Made by a program: the position numbers and the translations under genes
Notes under the pieces: model-generated
Database searches by the model: none
What the model saw: the letters and a program-made list of their open reading frames with translations, nothing else
What the model was told of the DNA's origin: nothing
Shown here: piece by piece, positions 17,473 to 26,272 of the stretch
Position numbering within the stretch: position 1 is the first letter of the stretch
Layout of the letters: each line of letters begins with the position of its first letter
Origin: Methylobacillus sp.
GTDB lineage: Bacteria; Pseudomonadota; Gammaproteobacteria; Burkholderiales; Methylophilaceae
Assembly: GCA_018607785.1 (NCBI GenBank)
Contig: JABBAU010000008.1
Coordinates: 1-63,666 of the forward strand
Length of the DNA: 63,666 nt
Reading direction: 5' to 3'

Positions 17473-18435
17473 TTATTTTAAATTCACAAAGTTTAATAAC
17501 TCTTCTGGAAGAGGTGCAGAAATTAAGACTTTTTCTTTACTTTTAGGATGAATAAATCCATATTCAAGTGCATGTAAAAACATTCTCTTAAATCCATTTT
17601 TTTGTAACTCTTTATTTATCTTAAAGTTACCGTACCTATCATCTCCTAAAACAGGAAACCCTAAATGAGATAAATGAACTCTAATCTGATGAGTTCGGCC
17701 TGTAATTAATTTGACATCCAATAAGCTATATTTTCTGAAATGTTTGTTTAAGAAAAAAACAGATCTAGATTCTTTTGAATTAAGTACTTCTTTATTATTT
17801 TTAGTCACAATTACTTTTTGCCCATCACCCTTTGATATCTTAAGTAAATTTAAATCAACTATCTTCTGTTTTTCCTTCCATATACCTGAGATACCAACTT
17901 GGTATTTTTTGTGAATTCTTTTTTCTCTAATCTGTTTCTGGATTTCGACCAAGGCAACCCTTTTTTTTGCAACTAATAGCACCCCGGAAGTTTCTTTATC
18001 AAGACGATGAATAAGCTCTAAAAATTTTTCACTAGAATAAATCTGTCTTAGTAATTCAATAACGCCATAACTTAAGCCACTACCTCCATGAACTGCAAGA
18101 CCAAAAGGTTTGTTGATTACAAGGAGGAAATCATCCTCAAATAAAATATTGTTTGTGATTGAATTTTTTGTATGTTTATCAATTTTTAAATTTTTCGGGG
18201 AAATTTTTTCTTTGAAATCTACTGGTGGAATTCGAACTATGTCATCTTGGCAGAGCTTATACTCAGTTTTAACCCTTTTTTTATTTACCCTTATCTGTCC
18301 AGTTCTTAAAAGTTTGTATATATGTCCTTTAGGTACACCCTTAAGAATCTTGATTAAATAATTATCTATTTTTTGGTCAACGCTACTTTCGTCAATATTT
18401 TTATACGTTACCTGTTTTTCTATAAAGTTATCCAT
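17473..18435 (-). CDS. rluC: 23S rRNA pseudouridine synthase RluC
   Basis: Pseudouridine synthase of 320 aa with an N-terminal S4 RNA-binding domain (about 20-80) and the RluA-family catalytic motif HRLDKETSG at 143-151 (catalytic D146). The RTHQIRVH motif follows. By family, length and position divergent from rne it is RluC, which modifies U955, U2504 and U2580 of 23S rRNA. Its start lies beside the rne leader, with which it shares a promoter region. Confidence 0.93.
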   Translation of the reverse strand: MDNFIEKQVTYKNIDESSVDQKIDNYLIKILKGVPKGHIYKLLRTGQIRVNKKRVKTEYKLCQDDIVRIPPVDFKEKISPKNLKIDKHTKNSITNNILFEDDFLLVINKPFGLAVHGGSGLSYGVIELLRQIYSSEKFLELIHRLDKETSGVLLVAKKRVALVEIQKQIREKRIHKKYQVGISGIWKEKQKIVDLNLLKISKGDGQKVIVTKNNKEVLNSKESRSVFFLNKHFRKYSLLDVKLITGRTHQIRVHLSHLGFPVLGDDRYGNFKINKELQKNGFKRMFLHALEYGFIHPKSKEKVLISAPLPEELLNFVNLK

Positions 18436-18438
18436 TGT

Positions 18439-18467
18439 TTGTTTTCATTTAAATTATAACTTATACT
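18439..18467 (+). promoter_or_regulatory. Candidate sigma70 promoter for rne
   Basis: TTGTTT at 18439-18444, a 17-bp spacer and TATACT at 18462-18467. The -10 box matches five of six consensus positions; the -35 box is weak. Transcription would begin near 18474, giving a leader of about 305 nt. Confidence 0.4.
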
Positions 18468-18695
18468 TAAAGCATAGATTAGCTATGCAATAGTGTAAAA
18501 ATGCTATTATGATCTGAATTATACATAAACAAAGAATTCGAGGTTTGGTCTGCGCACCTATTTAAAAAAAATATAAAAGAAGCAGACAACAAAAAAGATT
18601 TTAAAAAAAAATATAGTAGAAAGATTTAATTAGAATAAAAAATATTATAAGTAATGTTATATATAACTTAAAAAGTAATTAGTTTATTGTTGGAT

Positions 18696-18714
18696 GACTC
18701 AAAGAATTTGAGTC
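18696..18714 (+). other. Stem-loop in rne leader
   Basis: Perfect 8-bp inverted repeat GACTCAAA / TTTGAGTC around a GAA loop, ending 64 nt before the rne start codon. No T-run follows, so it is not an intrinsic terminator. A structural element sensed by RNase E is possible. Confidence 0.5.
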
Positions 18715-18778
18715 CATTATTTATATTTTCGCCTATATTCTTTTATATAAAATCTTCAAACATAAATTGGAGATTAAA

Positions 18779-20992
18779 ATGAAAAGAATGCTATTTAATG
18801 CTACTCAATCTGAGGAGCTTAGAGTTGCAACAATTAATGAAAACAAACTTGAGGACCTTGACTTTGAAAGAGGAAATCAAGAACAAAGAAAAAGTAATAT
18901 ATACAAAGCTGTAGTCACCCGAATAGAACCTTCACTTGAGGCTGCGTTTGTCAATTATGGAGTTGATAGGCATGGGTTTCTCCCTTTCAAGGAAATATCA
19001 CCTGATTTATATTCAAAAAAATCTAGAAAAAAAAGTATTTCAATTAAAGATGTAATAAATGAGGGTCAAGAGCTAGTCGTTCAAGTAAGTAAAGATGAAA
19101 GAGGTAACAAAGGTGCAGCCTTAACAACCTATTTGTCTCTTGCTGGAAGATATATTGTGTTAATGCCAAATAATAATGATGGCGGAGGTATCTCAAGAAG
19201 AGTTGAAGGGGATGAGCGAGTTCAATTTAAAGAAGTCCTTTCACAAGTAAAAGTAAAAAAAGGTATGAGCATTATTGGTAGAACAGCTGGGATTGGTGCT
19301 TCAGTAGAGGAAATTCAATGGGATCTAGATTACTTAAATCAATTGTGGACTGCAATTGCGGGAGCTGCAGAGGCTCAATCTGGTGCCTTTTTAATTTACC
19401 AAGAGAGCAACTTGGTGGTACGTGCTATTCGAGATTACTTTAATACTGATATTGAAGAAATCATTATTGATAAACAATCAATTTATGACCAAGCACATCA
19501 ATTTATGTCACATGTTATGCCTAATTATGCAGATAGAATTAAGTTCTATGATGAAGAAATATCTCTTTTTACAAAATATGGTATTGAAAACCAAATTGAA
19601 TCAGCATTTCTAAGAGAGGTTCAGCTTCCTTCTGGGGGTGCCATTGTCATTGATCATACAGAAGCACTAGTATCAGTTGATGTCAATTCAAGTAGATCAA
19701 CAAAAGGAAGAGATATCGAAAGTACTGCCTTCAATACAAATATTGAGGCTGCAATAGAAATTTCAAAACAATTAAGACTTAGAGATATCGGTGGTCTTAT
19801 AGTGATTGATTTTATTGATATGGAAAATCAAAAAAATCAAAGAAGTGTCGAAAATAAAATGCGGGATGAATTAAAGCATGACAAGGCAAGAATTCAAACA
19901 AATAAAATTTCACGATTTGGTTTGCTAGAAATTTCAAGGCAAAGACTAAGGCCAAGTCTTGGAGAATCTATAAGTGGAGTATGCCCTAGATGTGAGGGAA
20001 CAGGACGTGTAAGAGACATTCAATCAACTGCAATATCAATGTTACGAACAATTGAGCAGGAATGTAATAAAGAAAAATTACAAAGTGTATCAATTCAATT
20101 ACCAATCGAAGTAGCCACCCTTCTTCTAAATGAAAAGAGAAGTGATATTAAAGAGATAGAAACTAAATCAGAGTGTGAGATTGTAGTTATACCCAATAGA
20201 TATTTTGAAATTCCAAAATTTCACATTGAGCGCTCGGCTCAAAATGTTGGAAAAGCGAGTTACAAAATTGTAGAACAACCTCTCGAAGAAGAGATTGAAG
20301 ACAACAGTAAGTCTAGGACTAAACAAGAAAAATTAGAACCTGTAGTAAAACAAATAGTGCCAAATCAATCGGGCAAAAAGAACAAATCAATTTTTGGTTT
20401 TATAAAAGATCTTATTGCTCCAAATAACGAAAGTGAAGAAATTAAAAATATAGACAAGGAAATTTCAACAGAAAATATTTCTGACGAGGAAAATACTAAA
20501 GATTTAAGGCAAGATAATCGCCAAAGAAATAATCGGAATAGAAGGAATAATCGTAATAGGAAATCCAACTATAAAGATAAATCTTCTAAAGATGTTATGC
20601 CAAATAATTTAACTACTAAATCTGATAACAAAATTTCAGAAAAATCATCAAAGGAAATTTCACCAAAGGATAGTAAGATTTCAGAAAAACCTGTTTTAGC
20701 AGACAAACCTGCTGCAGCTAAACCCAAGAAAAAAGCTGAAAAATTACCAAAGGTTGATTTAAATAGTGTGGGCCTTAAGCTAGTAGAAACATCAAGTAAA
20801 CCAGTTGCTGAACCACAAAAAGAAAAGCCTAAAAAAGCTTCTCCTAAAAAGACAGCTGATTGGCAAAAACAAAAATCGGATAAGAAAGAAACAAAAGCAT
20901 TGGTAATGGTTGAAACTAAACAAACAAAAGTGGCAAAACCAAAAGCTACTTCAAAGCCTAGAAAAAGTAAGGCTACCTTAAAAAAAGGTTAA
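18779..20992 (+). CDS. rne: Ribonuclease E
   Basis: Endoribonuclease E, 737 aa from the ATG at 18779, preceded by the ribosome site GGAG and matching the usual MKRMLFNAT N-terminus; an ATG four codons upstream is rejected. The S1 domain (about 33-115), the DNase I-like catalytic region and the Zn-link CPRCEGTG (C402, C405) are present. The C-terminal third is low-complexity and Lys/Ser/Asn-rich, as expected of a degradosome scaffold, and shorter than in E. coli (1061 aa). It cleaves single-stranded AU-rich RNA in mRNA decay and rRNA/tRNA processing. The last 20 nt overlap fluC on the other strand. Confidence 0.96.
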   Translation: MKRMLFNATQSEELRVATINENKLEDLDFERGNQEQRKSNIYKAVVTRIEPSLEAAFVNYGVDRHGFLPFKEISPDLYSKKSRKKSISIKDVINEGQELVVQVSKDERGNKGAALTTYLSLAGRYIVLMPNNNDGGGISRRVEGDERVQFKEVLSQVKVKKGMSIIGRTAGIGASVEEIQWDLDYLNQLWTAIAGAAEAQSGAFLIYQESNLVVRAIRDYFNTDIEEIIIDKQSIYDQAHQFMSHVMPNYADRIKFYDEEISLFTKYGIENQIESAFLREVQLPSGGAIVIDHTEALVSVDVNSSRSTKGRDIESTAFNTNIEAAIEISKQLRLRDIGGLIVIDFIDMENQKNQRSVENKMRDELKHDKARIQTNKISRFGLLEISRQRLRPSLGESISGVCPRCEGTGRVRDIQSTAISMLRTIEQECNKEKLQSVSIQLPIEVATLLLNEKRSDIKEIETKSECEIVVIPNRYFEIPKFHIERSAQNVGKASYKIVEQPLEEEIEDNSKSRTKQEKLEPVVKQIVPNQSGKKNKSIFGFIKDLIAPNNESEEIKNIDKEISTENISDEENTKDLRQDNRQRNNRNRRNNRNRKSNYKDKSSKDVMPNNLTTKSDNKISEKSSKEISPKDSKISEKPVLADKPAAAKPKKKAEKLPKVDLNSVGLKLVETSSKPVAEPQKEKPKKASPKKTADWQKQKSDKKETKALVMVETKQTKVAKPKATSKPRKSKATLKKG

Positions 20993-21362
20993 ATAAATAC
21001 CAACCAACAAAGCAAAAAAGCAATGCTCCTATTACATTAAGAAGAGCATAAAAAATTCCTAAGGCTATTTCACCTTTAAGAAAAAAGTTGAGTAGTTCTA
21101 TGGAATAAGCTGAAAATGTAGTAAGTGCGCCTAAAAATCCAACATTTAAAATTAATTTTACTTCTTCTGAAACCTCGATTGTGGAGCTTTGTATTGCAGC
21201 GAAAGATACACCGATTATCAGACCGCCAATTAAATTTACTGCAAGTGTTCCATGCGGTAAGGTTGGATCTACTGTCGAAAAATAATAAGTTAATACCCAC
21301 CTAAGCCAGGCTCCAATCGCAGCACCTAAGCCAACATATATAAAATTTGAAAAAGTAAACAT
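20973..21362 (-). CDS. crcB: Fluoride ion channel FluC/CrcB
   Basis: Four-helix inner-membrane protein of 129 aa with the FluC signatures GAAIGAWLRW near the N-terminus and NLIGGLIIGV and GFLGALTTFSAYS further on. It exports fluoride as a dual-topology dimer. It follows orn by 4 nt and overlaps the 3' end of rne by 20 nt. No fluoride riboswitch precedes it, so expression probably depends on the orn transcript. Confidence 0.93.
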   Translation of the reverse strand: MFTFSNFIYVGLGAAIGAWLRWVLTYYFSTVDPTLPHGTLAVNLIGGLIIGVSFAAIQSSTIEVSEEVKLILNVGFLGALTTFSAYSIELLNFFLKGEIALGIFYALLNVIGALLFCFVGWYLFNLFLR

Positions 21363-21366
21363 AAGA

Positions 21367-21912
21367 CTATATTTTTATGAAATGCTCTCTGTAGTATTTT
21401 AATTCCTCAATAGATTCTCTTATATCCGCCAAAGCTTCATGCTTACCACCCTTTTTAAACCCATCAATTAGTTCTGGCTTCCATCGCTTAGCTAGCTCCT
21501 TAAAAACACTCACATCTAAATTCCTATAATGAAAATAAGATTCAAGATCAGGCATATAATTAGCTAAAAATCTTCTGTCTTGGCAAATTGAATTTCCACA
21601 CATTGGTGATCTATTTTTTCCTACAAACTTAGAAATAAACTCAATTAATTGATGAGTAGCAGCCTCTTCATTAATAGATGAATTTTTAACTTTTTCAATT
21701 AACCCAGATTTTCCATGAGTCGACTGATTCCAAGCGTCCATTTTTGCTAGCACATCATCTGCTTGCTTTAATACAAGAACCGGACCCTCTTCAAGGATAG
21801 TTAAAAAAGGATCTGTAATAATAATTGCAATCTCAAGGATTTTATCTGTCTGTGAGTTTAGGCCACTCATTTCCATATCAATCCAAATTAAATTATTATG
21901 ATTTTTGCTCAT
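21367..21912 (-). CDS. orn: Oligoribonuclease
   Basis: DEDDh-family 3'-5' exoribonuclease of 181 aa that degrades di- to oligoribonucleotides at the end of mRNA decay. The IDMEMSGL motif gives the first catalytic acids and [14 protein letters not shown] the last. I use the ATG at 21912, which gives 181 aa as in E. coli; ATGs at 21915 and 21924 are alternatives. It is followed by fluC after 4 nt and is divergent from the M48 protease. Confidence 0.95.
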   Translation of the reverse strand: MSKNHNNLIWIDMEMSGLNSQTDKILEIAIIITDPFLTILEEGPVLVLKQADDVLAKMDAWNQSTHGKSGLIEKVKNSSINEEAATHQLIEFISKFVGKNRSPMCGNSICQDRRFLANYMPDLESYFHYRNLDVSVFKELAKRWKPELIDGFKKGGKHEALADIRESIEELKYYREHFIKI

Positions 21913-22021
21913 CATGATTTCCATTAAAATTTTAATGTAATACTTAGAATTAGTATTTCTTTCTTACTTTTAGCTTAATTTTACTGCACAATACTATTTT
22001 TACTATTATAGAGTATAAGTT

Positions 22022-23269
22022 ATGGCTGAAAGCTATCAATTTGCTTTTATTTTTTTATTAATCTTTACAACAGCTGTTGAACTTTTTTTAGGACAAAGGC
22101 AAAAAAATTTCGTTGTTAAAAATAAGAAAAGGGTACCAGCTGCGTTCAATAAAATTATTAAATTAGCTGATCATAAAAAAGCAGCCGATTACACGGTAAC
22201 AAAAATTAGTTTCAACTCAATTGAGCTTATTTTTGGCGCAATAATTTTATATTTTATAACTTTAGGTGGTGGTATAAATTTTATAAGTAACACGGTTGGT
22301 CAATATTTTGAAAATCAAATATTTAATGGTGCTCTAATCATTACTATTATTTTTGTTGCACTTCATCTCATAAACATACCTTCTTCTTTATATCAAACAT
22401 TCGTAATTGAAGGAAAGTATGGTTTTAATAAAATAACACCAAAATTATTTTTTACTGACCAATTGAAATCTATTTTTGTTGTAATGATCCCTCTTATCTT
22501 TATTACTTCCTCAGCAGCGCTTTGGATTCTCTCAGAACTAGGGAAACAATGGTGGTTGTGGCTTTGGGTTTTCTTAAGTGTTTTTTCTATTGCAGGAGTT
22601 GCGTTGGCCCCTGTTCTTAAACAACTCTTTAATAAATATACACCCCTCAAGGATAATAATTTAAAGAAAAATATCGAAAAGCTTTTAAAAAAATGTGGTT
22701 TTGAATCTAGTGGTTTATTTGAGATGAACGGTTCCTTAAGGAGTACCCATGGTAATGCTTTTTTTGGTGGATTTGGCAAAACAAAAAGAATTATATTTTT
22801 TGACACCCTACTTGAAAAATTAAACACTAAAGAAATAGAAGCGGTTATAGCTCATGAGCTAGGTCACTTTAAAAGAAATCATGTTAAAAAATTGCTGTTA
22901 ATACAGATTTCTTTAATCTTTTTGAGTCTATATTTTTTTAGTGGTCTAAAAGATACTCAAGCATTTTATGTCGGGCTTGGTGTTGAGTCCTTAAGTGATG
23001 CCAACTTTCTAATTCTATTTACTTTAGTTCTATTGCCGTTTGTCATGTTTTTTGTCGCCCCCCTAATAAGTTGGCTTCAAAGGAAGTATGAGTTTGAGGC
23101 GGATGAATATGCATGTGAATTTGCCAAACCTTCTGATTTAAAACAATCTTTGATTAAATTGTATCGTGATAATGCCTCTACATTAACGCCAGATCCATTA
23201 TATTCAGCGTTCTATCATTCCCACCCACCTGCATCTATTCGAATTCAAGCTATTGATAAGAACAAATAA
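22022..23269 (+). CDS. M48 family membrane metalloprotease (Ste24/CAAX protease-like)
   Basis: Integral-membrane zinc protease of 415 aa. The HELGH motif places H278, E279 and H282 at the active site, and the downstream EFEADEYACEFA gives the third zinc ligand. Several transmembrane segments flank the catalytic region, as in Ste24/CAAX protease 1 relatives rather than short HtpX. Bacterial members are thought to act in membrane protein quality control. The stop codon overlaps the queD start by one nucleotide. Confidence 0.9.
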   Translation: MAESYQFAFIFLLIFTTAVELFLGQRQKNFVVKNKKRVPAAFNKIIKLADHKKAADYTVTKISFNSIELIFGAIILYFITLGGGINFISNTVGQYFENQIFNGALIITIIFVALHLINIPSSLYQTFVIEGKYGFNKITPKLFFTDQLKSIFVVMIPLIFITSSAALWILSELGKQWWLWLWVFLSVFSIAGVALAPVLKQLFNKYTPLKDNNLKKNIEKLLKKCGFESSGLFEMNGSLRSTHGNAFFGGFGKTKRIIFFDTLLEKLNTKEIEAVIAHELGHFKRNHVKKLLLIQISLIFLSLYFFSGLKDTQAFYVGLGVESLSDANFLILFTLVLLPFVMFFVAPLISWLQRKYEFEADEYACEFAKPSDLKQSLIKLYRDNASTLTPDPLYSAFYHSHPPASIRIQAIDKNK

Positions 23270-23712
23270 TGGAAATCACGACAAGAATGGAATTTGATGC
23301 AGGTCACAGAATTCCAAATCATAAGAGTGTATGTAAGAATCTCCATGGGCATCGATATGCCATTGAGGTCACTGTTAAAGGAGAGATTGTAGAAGAAACT
23401 TCTGAATCAGATTTTGGAATGGTAATGGATTTTAAGGATGCAAAAAACCTAATTAAAAAAGTAATTGTTGACGAATGGGACCATGCATTTATTGCTTTTG
23501 AAAAAGATCTTGAAGTAATTGATTTCCTAAATTCACTTAAAAATCATAAAACTGTAATCCTTGAAAGGGTCCCGACAGCAGAAAATATGGCAGTTACGGC
23601 CCTTGAACTGCTCTCTAGCGCATTTAATGCTGAGTTTGGAGATTCCATAAGGCCGATTAAAGTAAGGCTCTATGAGACACCCAATAACTGGGCAGATGCA
23701 CTAGAAAGTTAA
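23269..23712 (+). CDS. queD: 6-carboxytetrahydropterin synthase QueD
   Basis: QueD/PTPS-family enzyme of 147 aa. Zinc ligands H13, H26 and H28 and the catalytic C22 (SVCKNLHGHRY) are in place, and the end has the conserved VRLYETPNNWA stretch. It converts 7,8-dihydroneopterin triphosphate to 6-carboxytetrahydropterin in the queuosine/7-deazaguanine pathway. The start overlaps the M48 stop (TAATGG). The gene converges on dnaQ with a 19-bp gap. QueG at 12693 acts last in the same pathway. Confidence 0.93.
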   Translation: MEITTRMEFDAGHRIPNHKSVCKNLHGHRYAIEVTVKGEIVEETSESDFGMVMDFKDAKNLIKKVIVDEWDHAFIAFEKDLEVIDFLNSLKNHKTVILERVPTAENMAVTALELLSSAFNAEFGDSIRPIKVRLYETPNNWADALES

Positions 23713-23731
23713 AGCCTAATACTTATCCTAG

Positions 23732-24400
23732 CTACCATGATGATTTAGTTTGTATCTTTTCTAAGTAGGCCTCATGAGAGGATATATCTTCCTCATTTGC
23801 ATGAACAACTTTTAATTGATTCTGATTAACTTTACCTAAATTTAATTTCTTCTCATCTTGAGAAAAATTAATCGCAATATCCTCTTGCCCCCTTGTCATG
23901 TTCAAATAAACTTCACTTAATAATTGGGCATCTAAGAGTGCGCCATGCTGACTCCTCTTTGAGTTATCTACTTTATATGCTCTGCATAAGGCATCCAAGT
24001 TGTTTCTTTGTCCAGGCCTTAACTCTCTTGCCATCACTAATGAATCAGTCACTTTTTCAATATGATCCTCAACATTTGAAAGCCCCATTCGCCCTAACTC
24101 CATATTAAGAAAACCAATATCGAATGGAGCATTATGGATAATAAGCTCACTTCCTCGGATAAAGCTAAGAAAATCTTCTGCTATATCTTTAAAAAAACTT
24201 TTGTCTTTTAAAAATTCTAAAGTAATGCCATGAACTTCTTGGGCAGCTGCATCGATATCTCTCTCTGGATTAACATACATATGAAATTGATTTTCAGATA
24301 ATTGACGATTATTAATTTCAACAGCAGCAATTTCAATTATTCTGTGGCCTTGGTTGGGGTCGAGGCCTGTTGTTTCTGTATCTAAAAAAACTTGTCTCAT
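23732..24400 (-). CDS. dnaQ: DNA polymerase III epsilon subunit (proofreading exonuclease)
   Basis: DnaQ of 222 aa. Exo I motif FLDTETTGL gives D7 and E9, and the Exo III motif with HGALLDAQLLSEVY supplies the catalytic His and Asp. The C-terminal tail would bind the polymerase alpha subunit. It is the 3'-5' proofreading exonuclease of the replicative holoenzyme. It overlaps rnhA by 4 nt; the rnhA-dnaQ pair is conserved widely among proteobacteria. Proofreading is therefore retained although mutL is missing from its usual locus. Confidence 0.95.
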   Translation of the reverse strand: MRQVFLDTETTGLDPNQGHRIIEIAAVEINNRQLSENQFHMYVNPERDIDAAAQEVHGITLEFLKDKSFFKDIAEDFLSFIRGSELIIHNAPFDIGFLNMELGRMGLSNVEDHIEKVTDSLVMARELRPGQRNNLDALCRAYKVDNSKRSQHGALLDAQLLSEVYLNMTRGQEDIAINFSQDEKKLNLGKVNQNQLKVVHANEEDISSHEAYLEKIQTKSSW

Positions 24401-24834
24401 AATTTATCCATCATTGAGATGACCCCTTTATTAGCTAACTCATCAGCCTTCTCATTTCCCTCATTGCCTGCGTGTCCCTTGACCCATTCCCAATTTATTT
24501 TTCTTGCGTATGATGCCTCATCTAATTGCATCCATAAATCCTTATTTTTAACTGGCTTCTTGTTGCTAGAGCGCCAGTTATTAAGCTTCCAGTTTTTAAT
24601 CCATTCACTTATGCCCTTTTGAACATATGTAGAGTCTGTATATATAGTCAATTCTTCTGAGGGTGACATCTCCTTGAGCGCCATTATGACGGCCATTAAT
24701 TCCATCCGGTTATTTGTTGTCTCATTTTCTCCACCAAATAACTCTATGTTTTTATCATCCTGAAGAATGAGCGCACCCCACCCGCCTACCCCAGGATTAC
24801 CTTTACATGCTCCATCAGTATATATTTTAATCAT
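24397..24834 (-). CDS. rnhA: Ribonuclease HI
   Basis: RNase HI of 145 aa with the TDGACKGNPG motif carrying the first catalytic Asp (D7), the ELMAVIMAL Glu and a TDSTYV Asp. It degrades the RNA strand of RNA-DNA hybrids in the cytoplasm. It lies between an upstream methyltransferase (8-nt overlap) and dnaQ (4-nt overlap), reproducing the enteric yafS-rnhA-dnaQ arrangement. Confidence 0.96.
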   Translation of the reverse strand: MIKIYTDGACKGNPGVGGWGALILQDDKNIELFGGENETTNNRMELMAVIMALKEMSPSEELTIYTDSTYVQKGISEWIKNWKLNNWRSSNKKPVKNKDLWMQLDEASYARKINWEWVKGHAGNEGNEKADELANKGVISMMDKL

Positions 24835-25501
24835 ATGATTTAGTTACAACCACTTTCCTTTGTTTAATTTTATTCCATTTCTGTTTTTTTGGAATTTTAG
24901 AGACAGTTACCTTCTCAGCAACTAAAAAATAAATATTTCCAAAAAGAGGAAACCACCTATTTCCAATTTTTTCTAATTTTTGATTGATATTAGATTTATT
25001 ATCAAAAAATAAAGGTTGAAAATGCTCTAGCTTTGATTCCCTTAATGTAAACCCAGATTGTTTTAATAAATTCTGAATTTTAGTGATACTTAAAAAACTT
25101 CCATTCCAAGGAAAGTAATTATCAAATTTTACTGTTTTTCTCAAACCAGCAAAGCTTAAAAGATTGAAACCACAAATAATTACATAACCACCTGAAACTG
25201 TCACCCTAAACAATTCATCCATTAATTTTTGAGGATTACTCGCCTTTTCAAACAAATGAAAACATAAAATCAAATCGATTGAATCAAAATTAAAAGGTAA
25301 CCACTCAGCGTCTAAATCAATATTTTTTTCTTTGCCTCTTGATAGGATATGATGCTTTACCTTTGCATTTCTAATTAAATTTTGCTGATGTTCACCCAAC
25401 TGCAAAGCGTAATAACCAAACTTTTGATCAAGATAGCTCTGAACTACTTTTTGCTCAAAATCGACAAGACTTTTTCCTGATTCACTTTCAAACCAATTCA
25501 T
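24827..25501 (-). CDS. SAM-dependent methyltransferase (YafS-like)
   Basis: Class I SAM-dependent methyltransferase of 224 aa with a Methyltransf_11-type core (SIDLILCFHLFEKASNP, then VTVSGGYVIICGF). The glycine-rich motif I is degenerate here, as in YafS relatives. It is divergent from gloB and upstream of rnhA, the same place as yafS in E. coli. The substrate is unknown. The C-terminal tail is very Lys-rich. Confidence 0.82.
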   Translation of the reverse strand: MNWFESESGKSLVDFEQKVVQSYLDQKFGYYALQLGEHQQNLIRNAKVKHHILSRGKEKNIDLDAEWLPFNFDSIDLILCFHLFEKASNPQKLMDELFRVTVSGGYVIICGFNLLSFAGLRKTVKFDNYFPWNGSFLSITKIQNLLKQSGFTLRESKLEHFQPLFFDNKSNINQKLEKIGNRWFPLFGNIYFLVAEKVTVSKIPKKQKWNKIKQRKVVVTKSYD

Positions 25502-25544
25502 TTTTAAAATATTCCATAAATCTATAGTAAAATTTTAACTATAT

Positions 25545-26270
25545 ATGCGATTCAGTTTACCAAAAAATTCTAATTTATCTATAAAACCAATAAAATCCTT
25601 TACAGACAACTACATATGGATGATAAAGAAGAACAAAGATGTTGTTGTTGTCGATCCTGGGGACGCAATACCTGTTTTAAATTTCCTTAAAGAGAAAAAT
25701 CTCAATCTAAAAAGCATCTTAATTACACACAAACACGCAGATCATATAGGCGGCATAGAAGATTTACTTAGCCATTACCCAAATATAAAAATTTATGGTC
25801 CAAAGAATAATTTTAATTTTATTTATACGATTGTTAATAATGATGAACTTCTAAAGATTAATGAGCTTAATATAGAATTTAGAGTGATTGCAACACCAGG
25901 GCACACACTTGATCATGTTGTTTTTGCAGATCAAGATCATTTATTTTGTGGAGATACATTGTTTGGATGTGGCTGTGGAAAATTATTTGAAGGAAGTTAT
26001 TCACAAATGCATTCGTCCTTGAAGACATTATCTAAACTTCCTACATCAATTAAAGTATATTGTGCGCATGAATACACCAAAAAAAATATTGAATTTGCTC
26101 TTACTCAGGATAAAGATAATCAATACCTCATCGATAGAAAAAGGAACTTGATTGGCAAGGATATAACTTTACCCTCAACGTTAGGGGAAGAGCTTAAAAC
26201 AAACCCATTCCTTCGATCAAAGGATGTAACGCAATTTAAAGAACTTAGACAAAGAAAGGATAATTTTTAA
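25545..26270 (+). CDS. gloB: Hydroxyacylglutathione hydrolase (glyoxalase II)
   Basis: Metallo-beta-lactamase-fold thiolesterase of 241 aa. The binuclear metal motif THKHADHIGG gives H62, H64, D66 and H67; later ligands lie in TPGHT, FCGDTLF and CAHEYT. It hydrolyses S-lactoylglutathione to lactate and glutathione. A typical C-terminal KTNPFLR glutathione-binding segment is present. It is divergent from the methyltransferase-rnhA-dnaQ set and 2 nt before mltD. Confidence 0.95.
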   Translation: MRFSLPKNSNLSIKPIKSFTDNYIWMIKKNKDVVVVDPGDAIPVLNFLKEKNLNLKSILITHKHADHIGGIEDLLSHYPNIKIYGPKNNFNFIYTIVNNDELLKINELNIEFRVIATPGHTLDHVVFADQDHLFCGDTLFGCGCGKLFEGSYSQMHSSLKTLSKLPTSIKVYCAHEYTKKNIEFALTQDKDNQYLIDRKRNLIGKDITLPSTLGEELKTNPFLRSKDVTQFKELRQRKDNF

Positions 26271-26272
26271 AA

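Larger units (their letters stand above)
18436..18778 (+). promoter_or_regulatory. Long rne 5' leader / divergent rluC-rne intergenic region (343 bp)
   Basis: No gene is seen in these 343 bp. They hold a candidate rne promoter near the left end, an inverted repeat GCATA...TATGC (18472-18488), an AGGT...ACCT pairing around 18541-18559 and an 8-bp stem-loop at 18696-18714. Enteric rne mRNAs have a long structured leader through which RNase E represses its own synthesis; the length and hairpins here suggest the same logic, by inference only. Confidence 0.5.

Noticed and set aside
21363-21366. Fluoride riboswitch for fluC
   Set aside because: Only 4 bp separate orn and fluC, so there is no space for a riboswitch.
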